Below, one piece after another: positions 1 to 7,671 of a stretch of 64,000 nucleotides of DNA. The stretch lies in NCBI RefSeq assembly GCF_001429025.1, contig NZ_LMHT01000015.1, forward strand, positions 176,542 through 240,541, read 5' to 3'. The notes under the pieces were generated by a model. The model was not told the origin of the DNA. It saw only the letters and a list, made by a program, of their open reading frames with translations, and searched no databases. Origin of the DNA: Phenylobacterium sp. Root700 (GTDB taxonomy: Bacteria > Pseudomonadota > Alphaproteobacteria > Caulobacterales > Caulobacteraceae). Every line of letters starts with the position of its first letter. The stretch's first letter is position 1. The translations under genes were made by a program, and so were the position numbers.

Positions 1-51
1 GGGCCAACGCCCCGCGCCGCGCACCGCCGCTCCCGGCGGCGGGCCGCTGAA

Positions 52-1110
52 CTAGCGCAAACCGCCGATCCAGGCCGCCGCGGCGGCCTTTGGACGGCCC
101 TGGTCATCGAACAATAGCGGCGTGTCCGCGGCGTTCTCGCGCTTGAGCCAGGAATCGCCGTCGCGCAGCCCCCAATGGGTGAAGGCGAACCGCTGGCTGG
201 GTGGCAAGCTGGAGAAGGCCTCGGCCGCCTCGGCGTAGACCCGCGCCTGCCCCGCCGCCAGGCGCGTGCGATCCTTGATCAGCCCTTCGGACCTGGTGAT
301 CGAGACGTCCATTTCCGACAGGTGGACCGGCAGGCCAAGGCTGGCCAGGTCGCTAATCGTTCGGCTCAGTTCGCCCGGCGCCAGATCGGCGGCGACGTGG
401 GTCTGGGTGCCAAGACCGCCAAGCGGCGCGCCGGCCTTCAGCAGCGCCTCGGCGAGTTTCAGGAAGGTCGCGCGCTTCTTGGGGATATTTTCGAGATTGT
501 AGTCGTTCAGGAACAGCACCGCGTCCGGGTCGGCCTCGCGAGCATGCTGGAAGGCCAGGACCATGTGGTCGAGCGCGCCTAGCTTTCGCGACCACAGGCT
601 GTCGCGCCAGCCCTCCCCATCCTCGGCCACCGCCTCGTTGACCACGTCCCAGCCCGAGACCTGTCCGCGATACCGGCCGGCGACCGCCAGGATGTAGTTG
701 CGATAGGCGGCGTCGAAGGCGATCCGGCTGACGTCCAACCGTTCGAAGGCCGGCGGCGACTGGGCGTACCAGACCAAGGTGTGGCCGAAGAGCCTGATCC
801 CGGCGCTGCGCGCGAAGGCGGCGATCTTGTCGGGCCCCTCGAAGCGAAGCGAGCCGTCGTCCTGGACGATGTACTCCATCTTCATCTCCCACTCGGGCGT
901 GAGCTGGGAGACCTGGGCGGCGACGAGCGCGGCGAAGGCCGGATCGTCGAGCTGGAGCGCCTGGAGACAGGTCCCGACCGGGAAAGGCGCGACCGAGCGC
1001 AAGGTCGGCAGATTGGCGGGCGAGGTCTGGGCGTCGGCCCGGCGCTCGCAGGCGGCCAGCGCCAAGGCCGAACCGATCAACGCGCGGCGGTTGACGCCGG
1101 GGCCTGTCAC
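52..1110 (-). CDS. GH10 endo-1,4-beta-xylanase, probable lipoprotein
   Basis: This is a glycoside hydrolase family 10 enzyme that would cleave internal beta-1,4-xylan bonds. The 352-residue protein shows both family signatures: WDVVNEA with the acid/base Glu159, and HLSEMDV with the nucleophile Glu266. It also has the GHTLVWYAQSP stretch near residue 109 that lines the substrate cleft. The N-terminus has an RR pair, a short hydrophobic run and an LAAC lipobox (Cys21), so it is probably exported and lipid-anchored. The length is that of a single catalytic domain with no carbohydrate-binding module. The start is GTG, and its GTGA overlaps the fliJ stop by 4 nt, so it looks translationally coupled to fliI-fliJ. 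That is an odd partner for a polysaccharidase. The family call is secure; the substrate is inferred from the family. Confidence 0.93.
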   Translation of the reverse strand: MTGPGVNRRALIGSALALAACERRADAQTSPANLPTLRSVAPFPVGTCLQALQLDDPAFAALVAAQVSQLTPEWEMKMEYIVQDDGSLRFEGPDKIAAFARSAGIRLFGHTLVWYAQSPPAFERLDVSRIAFDAAYRNYILAVAGRYRGQVSGWDVVNEAVAEDGEGWRDSLWSRKLGALDHMVLAFQHAREADPDAVLFLNDYNLENIPKKRATFLKLAEALLKAGAPLGGLGTQTHVAADLAPGELSRTISDLASLGLPVHLSEMDVSITRSEGLIKDRTRLAAGQARVYAEAAEAFSSLPPSQRFAFTHWGLRDGDSWLKRENAADTPLLFDDQGRPKAAAAAWIGGLR

Positions 1111-1520
1111 CGGCCCGCTGCGGCCCGCCTCAGGCCCATCTCGTCCATGGCGGCGGTCTCCTGGCGAGCCACCTCCTTGGCGCGGGCCAGGCGGATGCTC
1201 TCGGCGACGTGCTCGTATTTCTTCTGCTCCTCGAACGCGAGGGCCAGGGCGTCGCGCGCGCCGGCCTCCTCGATCTGGATGCGGGCGATGTCGGCCAGGA
1301 TGATCGCCCGGCGGGCGCGCAGGCCTTCCAGGAAGCCCAGCTGATACCAGCCGTGTTCGACGTCATGGCGCGCGCGTTCGGCCTCGGCCTCGGCCTCCGC
1401 CTCCAGCAGCACCAGCTTCATCTCGACCTGCATCCGCCGGTCGGCGATTTCGCCCAGGCGCTTTTGCAGGACCTCGACCTCATAGGTCGAGAGTTTGATC
1501 AGGGACTGCGCCCAGCTCAT
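1107..1520 (-). CDS. fliJ: Flagellar export chaperone FliJ
   Basis: FliJ is the small coiled-coil stalk of the flagellar type III export ATPase, working with FliI at the cytoplasmic base of the flagellum. The 137-residue protein has the expected length. It is almost wholly helical and charged, with heptad-like Leu/Ala/Glu-rich stretches at residues 15-60 and 85-125, as in FliJ families. The call rests mainly on position: its ATG overlaps the fliI stop by 4 nt (ATGA), the usual fliI-fliJ order. Its own stop overlaps the start of the downstream xylanase in the same manner. Sequence conservation in FliJ is low, so the name depends on size, coiled-coil character and context together. Confidence 0.88.
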   Translation of the reverse strand: MSWAQSLIKLSTYEVEVLQKRLGEIADRRMQVEMKLVLLEAEAEAEAERARHDVEHGWYQLGFLEGLRARRAIILADIARIQIEEAGARDALALAFEEQKKYEHVAESIRLARAKEVARQETAAMDEMGLRRAAAGR

Positions 1521-2854
1521 GCGGCTTCACCCATCAGGATTTGGGCGAGACTGTCGAAGCTCGCCTCCAGGCTGGTCGCCTCGTCCTTGTCCTGGGCGAG
1601 GAAGGCCTCGAGCGCAGGATTAAGCTCGATGGCGCGGTCGACGATCGGATCGGCCCCGGCGCGATAGGCGCCGATGCGGATCAATTCTTCCATGTTGGCG
1701 TAGGCCGACAGCGATTGGCGGGCCAGTTTCACGATCTCCCGCTCATGCGGCAGATGGCAGCCCGGCATGGTCCGGCTGATCGACTTCAGCACATTGATCG
1801 CCGGGAAGCGGCCGCGCTCGGCGATGGCCCGCTCCATGACGATGTGGCCGTCCAGGATCCCGCGCACGGCGTCGGCGATCGGTTCGTTGTGATCATCGCC
1901 GTCCACCAGCACCGTGAAAATGCCGGTGATCGGTCCGGCCGTGGTGCCGTCCGGACGGACAGGCCCCGGCCCCGCGCGCTCCAGCAGCTTGGGCAGTTCG
2001 GTGAAGACGGTCGGCGTATAGCCCTTGGTGGTCGGCGGTTCGCCCGCGGCCAGCCCGATCTCGCGCTGGGCCATGGCGAAGCGGGTGACGCTGTCCATCA
2101 TGCACAGCACCTCCATGTCCTGGTCGCGCAGGAACTCGGCGATGGCCAGGGTCATGTAGGCGGCCTGGCGGCGCTTCAGGGCCGGCTCGTCGGAGGTGGC
2201 GACCACGACAATGGCGCGCTTCAGCCCCTCTTCGCCCAGGGTCTCCTCGATAAACTCGCGGACCTCGCGGCCCCGCTCGCCGATCAGGCCGACGACCACG
2301 GCGTCGCAGTCGGCTTCCTTGGCCAGCATCGACAGCAGCACCGACTTGCCGACGCCCGAGCCGGCGAAGACGCCCAGGCGCTGGCCGCGGCAGCAGGTGG
2401 TGAAGACGTTCATCGAGCGAACGCCCAGATCGAGCCTCTCGCCCACCCGGCCGCGCGCATGGGCGGCGGGCGGGGCGGCGCGCAACGGATAGGGAACCAG
2501 GCCCTGGGGCAACGGCCCCTTGCCGTCGATGGGTTCGCCGAAGGCGTCGATGATGCGTCCCAGCCACGCGGTGGTGGGACGAACGGCCGAGCCCTGCGGC
2601 TCGATGCGGATCTCGGCGCCGGGCGCCACGCCCTCGACCGGGCCGAAGGGCATCAGCAGGGCGCGGGTTTCACGGAAGCCGACCACCTCGGCGGCCAGCG
2701 GCTTGTCGGCCCGGCGTTCGATCTCGGCCCGCGCGCCGACCGCCAGCCGGGTCAGCCCGCCGCGGGCCTCGATCAGCAGACCGTTCACGGCCGCCACGCG
2801 GCCAGAAACGGTGAGTGGATCGATCCGCTCGACAGCGGCGACTAGGCTACGCAA
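1517..2854 (-). CDS. fliI: Flagellum-specific export ATPase FliI
   Basis: FliI is the F1-beta-like ATPase of the flagellar type III export gate. The 445-residue protein is full length. It has an N-terminal beta-barrel domain (residues 1-95), a Walker A GSGVGKS at about 165-171, the [13 protein letters not shown] segment, and the Walker B region [16 protein letters not shown], followed by the [11 protein letters not shown] stretch typical of type III ATPases. The start is TTG, preceded by a G-rich run in the mRNA (CTGGGGGGCCC); there is no better in-frame start before the hydrophobic N-terminal strand. It lies 82 nt downstream of the SDR gene. That gap carries GANTC and TTAA motifs, so separate cell-cycle-controlled transcription is likely. 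Confidence 0.96.
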   Translation of the reverse strand: MRSLVAAVERIDPLTVSGRVAAVNGLLIEARGGLTRLAVGARAEIERRADKPLAAEVVGFRETRALLMPFGPVEGVAPGAEIRIEPQGSAVRPTTAWLGRIIDAFGEPIDGKGPLPQGLVPYPLRAAPPAAHARGRVGERLDLGVRSMNVFTTCCRGQRLGVFAGSGVGKSVLLSMLAKEADCDAVVVGLIGERGREVREFIEETLGEEGLKRAIVVVATSDEPALKRRQAAYMTLAIAEFLRDQDMEVLCMMDSVTRFAMAQREIGLAAGEPPTTKGYTPTVFTELPKLLERAGPGPVRPDGTTAGPITGIFTVLVDGDDHNEPIADAVRGILDGHIVMERAIAERGRFPAINVLKSISRTMPGCHLPHEREIVKLARQSLSAYANMEELIRIGAYRAGADPIVDRAIELNPALEAFLAQDKDEATSLEASFDSLAQILMGEAA

Positions 2855-2875
2855 CGGCTGGGCCCCCCAGGGTCA

Positions 2876-2931
2876 GATTCGACCGCTTGAGAATCCGCCC
2901 TGCGCCGTTAACCCCCGGTGAAGATTCTTAA
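2876..2931 (-). promoter_or_regulatory. Putative cell-cycle promoter region of fliI
   Basis: The short gap upstream of fliI holds three CcrM-type GANTC sites (2876-2880, 2891-2895, 2923-2927) and two TTAA half-sites (2908-2911 and 2928-2931). GANTC is the target of the CcrM methyltransferase, and TTAA half-sites form CtrA boxes. No half-site pair has the classical 7-nt spacing, so direct CtrA control is inferred, not shown. Confidence 0.4.
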
Positions 2932-2936
2932 CGACC

Positions 2937-4079
2937 TCAGCGCAGCGCCGAGACCAGGCGCGCGGCCCGCCCCGGATGCTTGGCCGCCATTTTGGCCGCC
3001 GCCACAGGTCGACGCATGGCCGCGCCCACGGCCAGCGGCCTGATGGTCCGGGCCAGCACCGGCCGGGCGTTGCGGCCGATGGCCCCACGTCCGAGGAAGG
3101 CGGCCAGGCCGACCACCGCCAAGGCGCCCAGCCCAACGACCAGGGCCTGATGTTTCTGGGCCTCGGTGTAGACGCTGAACCGGCGGCCGCGCAGATGCTC
3201 GCCCTCGGTGTGACCGCCGCTGCCGGCCTCATAGAGATTATCGCCCAGGACCTTTTCGCCGCGTCGCCGCGACAGCGGCGGCACGATCTTGGCCAGCAGC
3301 TTGTCGGTGAAATTGGGCGCGGCCGCGGAGGCCAGGACCAGCGGCCGCCCGCCCGCGCCAACCGCCATGTCGCGGATCGGATGCTGCGCCGCATGCAGAA
3401 TGGCGCCTGCCACGACGTCCGGCGAATAGTGAGGCGGCAACGCCCGGGGCGCCTTGTCCATCAGGTTGCGGGCATGGTCGGCGAAGGGCGTGGAGATGCT
3501 GGACGGCTTGATCAGCGTCACGGCGACCGGAAGTTTCTCGCGCGTCAGTTCGATCCGCAGCGCGTCGGTGAACCCCTTCACGGCGTGTTTGGAGGCCGAA
3601 TAGGCGCCCAGCATCGGCGTGGCGACGTCCGACAGCACCGAGCCGAGATTAATGATCGCGCCTGATCCGCCGCGCTTGCGGAAATGCTTCACGGCCTCGA
3701 GCGACCCGTTCACCACCCCGAAGTAGTTGGTGCGGAAAAGCCGCTCGTGATCGGCGGCCGGGGTCTGCATCAGCTCGCCATAGAGGCCGACGCCCGCGTC
3801 GTTGATCCAGGTGTCGAAGCGTTCGAACCGCGCCACCGCGGCCCGGGCGATCTTCTCAACGTCGGCCGGATCGCCGACATCGCCGACCACCGGGTGGGCG
3901 CGGCCGCCGGCGTCGTTAATTTCCTTGCAGACGGTACGCAGGGCTTCTTCGTTGCGCGAGGCCAGCACCACCGCGGCTCCGGCCTTGGCCGCTTTGCGTG
4001 CGGTCGCCAGGCCGATCCCGGACGAGGCGCCGGTGATGACGATGACCTGATCGGCGAGCGGCTTCAGTTTCACGGCCAT
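2937..4079 (-). CDS. SDR-family oxidoreductase with C-terminal membrane-like tail
   Basis: A classical short-chain dehydrogenase/reductase. I start it at the ATG at 4079, which follows AAGGAT at good spacing; an upstream in-frame extension is possible but has no ribosome site. The 380-residue protein has the cofactor motif TGASSGIG near residues 16-23, an NDAG motif, catalytic Ser (INLGSVLSD) and the YSASKHAVKG catalytic Tyr-Lys. The SDR core occupies about residues 10-260. The last ~120 residues are an extension with one or two hydrophobic Ala/Leu-rich stretches (around LVVGLGALAVVGLAAFLG) and a basic end. This is typical of longer SDRs of unknown substrate that may attach to the membrane. 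It reads towards fliI and diverges from ctrA. The substrate cannot be told. Confidence 0.88.
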   Translation of the reverse strand: MAVKLKPLADQVIVITGASSGIGLATARKAAKAGAAVVLASRNEEALRTVCKEINDAGGRAHPVVGDVGDPADVEKIARAAVARFERFDTWINDAGVGLYGELMQTPAADHERLFRTNYFGVVNGSLEAVKHFRKRGGSGAIINLGSVLSDVATPMLGAYSASKHAVKGFTDALRIELTREKLPVAVTLIKPSSISTPFADHARNLMDKAPRALPPHYSPDVVAGAILHAAQHPIRDMAVGAGGRPLVLASAAAPNFTDKLLAKIVPPLSRRRGEKVLGDNLYEAGSGGHTEGEHLRGRRFSVYTEAQKHQALVVGLGALAVVGLAAFLGRGAIGRNARPVLARTIRPLAVGAAMRRPVAAAKMAAKHPGRAARLVSALR

Positions 4080-4384
4080 GGGTATCCTTGCAGGCTTAGG
4101 GTTCGCAGGTCGAAACGACCCGATCCCCTTACCGTTCCCCCATGGCGGAAGCTTGGCCGCAGCCCGTGTTCGCCACCCCCGTCCAATCACAAAAGATTCA
4201 ACAGTCCGAGGAGTCCGCGAGAGGGGCCGCGCTTGTGGCCGAATCCCGAACCGAGTTAACGATTCGCTCAGAGGCGCTTCACCATTAACCGGTCTTAAAT
4301 TAACTCGCTGGCAAGTTAACCGCGAGTGCCGAGGCGAATTGCCTGAATTCGGGGGCTTAAGCGCTACCGTTCGAGGAGGAACTG
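4080..4384 (+). promoter_or_regulatory. ctrA upstream regulatory region with GANTC and TTAA clusters
   Basis: This 305-bp gap holds no gene. It has four GANTC sites within 71 bp (4195-4199, 4211-4215, 4241-4245, 4261-4265) and TTAA half-sites at 4256, 4285, 4295, 4300 and 4316. In Caulobacter crescentus ctrA is autoregulated by CtrA and its P1 promoter is sensitive to CcrM methylation, so this arrangement fits the known logic. The half-site spacings seen here (6, 11 and 12 nt) are not the classical 7 nt. GAGGAGGAAC just before the ATG is the ribosome site. Confidence 0.7.
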
Positions 4385-5080
4385 ATGCGCGTACTGTTGA
4401 TTGAGGACGATAGCGCCACGGCGCAGAGCATCGAGCTGATGCTCAAGTCCGAGGGTTTTAATGTTTATACGACCGACCTCGGGGAAGAGGGCGTCGATCT
4501 GGGTAAGATCTACGATTACGATCTGATCCTGCTCGACCTGAACCTGCCTGACATGAGCGGCATGGACGTTCTGCGCACCCTTCGGGTCGCGAAGATCAAT
4601 ACGCCCATCATGATCCTGTCCGGCACCGCCGAAATCGACACCAAGGTGAAGACCTTCGGGGCCGGCGGCGACGACTACATGACCAAGCCGTTCCACAAGG
4701 ACGAACTGGTCGCGCGCATTCACGCCGTGGTCCGCCGCTCCAAGGGCCACGCGCAATCGGTCATCAAGACCGGCGACATTACGGTGAACCTCGACGCCAA
4801 GACCGTCGAAGTGAACAACGCCCGCGTCCACCTGACGGGCAAGGAATACCAGATGCTGGAGCTGCTCTCGCTCCGCAAAGGCACCACGCTCACCAAGGAA
4901 ATGTTCCTGAACCACCTCTATGGCGGGATGGACGAGCCTGAGCTGAAGATCATCGACGTCTTCATCTGCAAGCTGCGCAAGAAGCTGGCCGCGGCCGCCG
5001 ACGGCAAGCACCACATCGAGACCGTCTGGGGCCGTGGCTACGTGCTGCGCGACCCGCAGGAAGCCGCCGTCGCCGCCTAA
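4385..5080 (+). CDS. ctrA: Cell-cycle response regulator CtrA
   Basis: CtrA is the OmpR-type master regulator of the Caulobacter cell cycle, controlling flagellar, division and methylation genes and blocking the replication origin. The 231-residue protein has a receiver domain (1-120) with the acidic pair at Asp8/Asp9, phosphoacceptor Asp51 in LILLDLNLP, a Thr/Ser switch region and the conserved Lys in [10 protein letters not shown] winged-helix DNA-binding domain follows (about 130-225) with [12 protein letters not shown] and [10 protein letters not shown]. The C-terminus ends in two alanines, as needed for ClpXP proteolysis in Caulobacter. A strong GGAGGA site precedes the ATG, and a terminator follows 30 nt after the stop, so it is monocistronic. 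Confidence 0.98.
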   Translation: MRVLLIEDDSATAQSIELMLKSEGFNVYTTDLGEEGVDLGKIYDYDLILLDLNLPDMSGMDVLRTLRVAKINTPIMILSGTAEIDTKVKTFGAGGDDYMTKPFHKDELVARIHAVVRRSKGHAQSVIKTGDITVNLDAKTVEVNNARVHLTGKEYQMLELLSLRKGTTLTKEMFLNHLYGGMDEPELKIIDVFICKLRKKLAAAADGKHHIETVWGRGYVLRDPQEAAVAA

Positions 5081-5110
5081 GGCGCACAGCACTTTCGAAC
5101 AATACCGAAC

Positions 5111-5144
5111 GCCCGCCGCTCCTTCCGGCGGGCGTTTTCTTTTT
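5111..5144 (+). terminator. Rho-independent terminator of ctrA
   Basis: The perfect 8-bp stem GCCCGCCG/CGGCGGGC (5111-5118 with 5126-5133) is followed by GTTTTCTTTTT, 30 nt after the ctrA stop. Confidence 0.9.
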
Positions 5145-5197
5145 GTCCTCATTCCAGGTTAGGGTCGGCCACAGCAGATCGCTGGGGAGGCGACACC

Positions 5198-7594
5198 GTG
5201 GGAAGATCCATCGCGCTGGCCATTTGCCTGGCCATCGCCTTCGCATTGGCCTGGGTCGGCGACCGCACGCCGCCGCCCGCCCCGGTCACCGCGCCCCAGG
5301 CCAGCTTCTCCGCCGCCCGCGCCATGACCGACGTCGAGGTCATCGCCAGGGCGCCGCACCCGACCGGCACGCCGGCCAACGCCGCGGTCCGCGACTACCT
5401 GGTCCAACGGATGACCGCTCTGGGGCTGGAGACGCAGGTCCAGCACACCGACGCCTTCCGCCAGCGGAAGACCGGAGCCGAGGTCTCGATCCGTGGCGGC
5501 GCCGTCGAGAACGTGATCGGCGTCCTGCCCGGCCGCGACCGCACCGCCCCCGCGCTCGCCTTGATGGCCCATTATGACAGCGTCCCCGGCTCGCCCGGCG
5601 CGGCCGACGACGCCGCCGGAGTCGCCGCGGCACTGGAGATCGTCCGCGCACTGAAGGTGCAGGGCCAACCGGCCCGCGACGTGATCCTGCTGATGACCGA
5701 CGGGGAGGAGGCCGGCCTGCTCGGAGCCTACGGCTTCTTCGAGCAGCACCCGATGGCCAAGCGCATCGGCTTCCTGATGAACATGGAGTCGCGCGGCGGC
5801 GGCGGCCGGGCCCAGATGTTCCAGACGGGCGCGGAGAACGGCGGCGCGATCGACCTGTTCCGCAAGACCGCGACCTCGCCGACCGCCTCGTCCCTGACCG
5901 TCTTCATGTACGAGAAGATGCCCAACGACACCGACTTCACGGTATCGAAGGACGCTGGGATTCCCGGCCTGAACTACGCCTTCATCGGGCGTCAGTTCGA
6001 CTATCACTCCCCGACCTCGACGCCGGCCAACCTCGACAAGGGTTCGCTGCAACATCTTGGCCAAGAAACCCTGGCGGCGGCGCGCGAGGCCGCCTTCGCG
6101 CCCGCCCTGCCCGCCAAGTCCCCGAACCAAGTCTACGCCAACACCTTCGCCGGCAAGATGCTGGCCTATCCGCCCGCCGCCGGATGGGCGGTCCTGGCGC
6201 TCGCTGGCCTGCTGACGCTCATTGGCGGCTGGCAGGCCAGACGCGCCGGCCTCCTGCGTTGGCTCGACCTCGTCCAGGGCGTTGGCGCGACCCTCTATCT
6301 GGTCGCCCTGTCGGCCACGCTGCTTCGCCTGGCGCGGCGGGCCACGGGCGTCGACTTCGGCTTCATGGAGCAGCGCTACCTGCTGGCCCAGGTCACCCGC
6401 TGGGAGATCGCCCTGGCCTTGCTGGGCGTCGGCGCGCTGGCCATCGCCGCCTCGGCGGCCGGGCGCGGCCGCACCAGGCTGCCGACCGCCCTCATCGCGC
6501 TCGGCTCCGGCGCCGCGTGCTCGGCCTTCGGCGGCTGGGACCCCATCGGCCTTGGCGTCGGCGCGGCCAGCGCGGTCCTGGCGGTGATCAGCTTCGGACG
6601 GCCGGCGACAACGTCCGGGGCGTGGAGCGGCGTGCTGCTCACCGGCTTCCTGGCCGCGCTGGCGATGCAGGTCCTGGCCCCGACCACCGCCTTCCTGGCC
6701 GCCTGGCCGCTGGCGATCGCCGGCCTGGGCGCGGCGCTCACCGGCATGGCGTCCAGGCGCAGCCTCCCCTTCCTGGGGGTCCTGGCGGCGCTCGGCGCGG
6801 TGGGGCTGAGCTGGCTGCTCGGCTTCGGGCATGGGCTCTATCTTGGCCTCGACATGGTGGAGCTGCTCGCCGTCATCGTCTGGCTGGGCGCCCTGCTGCT
6901 CTGGCCGCTGGCCCACGCCGGGGAGAACGAGAAGGGCGCGCGCATGGCGGCCCTCGGCCTGATCCTGCTGGGCTTCGTGGTCACCGCCATCGTCCGCTTC
7001 GACAGCCCCTGGGACGCGCGCTATCCGCAGGCGACCCACGCGGCCTATTTCGTCGACGCTGGCGCGGGTCGCACCTGGCGGATCACCCGCCTGCGCGAGG
7101 TCTCGCCCTGGACCCGCCAGATGCTGACCGCCGACGGGGCGACCGTCGAGAAGACCACCCTGCCCGCCGGCCAGCGGGGCGAGGTCTGGGCCGCCAAGGC
7201 CGCGCCGATCACCGCCGCCGGCCCGGCCCTCTCACTGACCAAACAGCCGGATGGATCACAGCTGCTGCGCGTGACGCCGCCGCCCGGCGCCCGCACCATC
7301 GCCTTCACCCTCAAGCCAAGCGTCCAGCTTACCGGCGCGACCCTGAACGGGCGGCCGCTCGAGGGGCTCTCGGCGCCCGGCGCCGAGACGCGGATCTATT
7401 GGGACGGCGCGCCGCAAGGCGTCGTGCTGGGCTTCAGGGCCGCCGCAACCGGGGCCGTCGATATCGGCTATGTCAGCGTCACCGAGCGGTGGCCGGCGGA
7501 CGCCAAGCCCCTACCCCCGCGGCCGGCCGACGTGATGGCCTTCGACGCCTCCGACGCCACCATCGTCGGCGGAACCAAAAGGTTCACCTGGTAG
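5198..7594 (+). CDS. M28-family zinc peptidase with polytopic membrane domain
   Basis: A metallopeptidase of family M28 fused to a membrane region. The start is GTG, 7 nt after GGGGAGG. Residues 1-21 form a signal anchor. The peptidase domain (about 40-310) shows zinc ligands and catalytic residues in order: His125-x-Asp127 (MAHYDSVPGSPGAADDAAG), Asp138, Glu170-Glu171 (TDGEEAGLLGA), a metal-binding Asp in MPNDTDFTV, and His in FDYHSPTSTPAN. Residues ~325-600 hold about eight hydrophobic helices, and a soluble beta-rich tail of ~180 residues follows. This resembles ER-metallopeptidase-1-like bacterial proteins. The catalytic domain probably faces the periplasm and trims peptides. Neighbours give no pathway, and the 798-residue length fits the membrane-fused M28 group. 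Confidence 0.93.
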   Translation: MGRSIALAICLAIAFALAWVGDRTPPPAPVTAPQASFSAARAMTDVEVIARAPHPTGTPANAAVRDYLVQRMTALGLETQVQHTDAFRQRKTGAEVSIRGGAVENVIGVLPGRDRTAPALALMAHYDSVPGSPGAADDAAGVAAALEIVRALKVQGQPARDVILLMTDGEEAGLLGAYGFFEQHPMAKRIGFLMNMESRGGGGRAQMFQTGAENGGAIDLFRKTATSPTASSLTVFMYEKMPNDTDFTVSKDAGIPGLNYAFIGRQFDYHSPTSTPANLDKGSLQHLGQETLAAAREAAFAPALPAKSPNQVYANTFAGKMLAYPPAAGWAVLALAGLLTLIGGWQARRAGLLRWLDLVQGVGATLYLVALSATLLRLARRATGVDFGFMEQRYLLAQVTRWEIALALLGVGALAIAASAAGRGRTRLPTALIALGSGAACSAFGGWDPIGLGVGAASAVLAVISFGRPATTSGAWSGVLLTGFLAALAMQVLAPTTAFLAAWPLAIAGLGAALTGMASRRSLPFLGVLAALGAVGLSWLLGFGHGLYLGLDMVELLAVIVWLGALLLWPLAHAGENEKGARMAALGLILLGFVVTAIVRFDSPWDARYPQATHAAYFVDAGAGRTWRITRLREVSPWTRQMLTADGATVEKTTLPAGQRGEVWAAKAAPITAAGPALSLTKQPDGSQLLRVTPPPGARTIAFTLKPSVQLTGATLNGRPLEGLSAPGAETRIYWDGAPQGVVLGFRAAATGAVDIGYVSVTERWPADAKPLPPRPADVMAFDASDATIVGGTKRFTW

Positions 7595-7616
7595 GTTCAG
7601 ACCGCTGATTTCGGGC

Positions 7617-7644
7617 AAAAAGAGGGGGCGCTGGCGCGCCCCCT
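7617..7644 (-). terminator. Terminator of the giant repeat-protein gene
   Basis: The perfect 9-bp stem AGGGGGCGC/GCGCCCCCT with a TGGC loop is followed on the minus strand by CTCTTTTTG. It lies 28 nt after the stop of the minus-strand gene. Confidence 0.85.
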
Positions 7645-7671
7645 AAGTTTGGAAGTGTGTTTACCGTCAAC

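Noticed and set aside
4364..5152. Minus-strand 262-codon frame opposite ctrA
   Set aside because: Antisense to a near-canonical ctrA; no ribosome site or homology.
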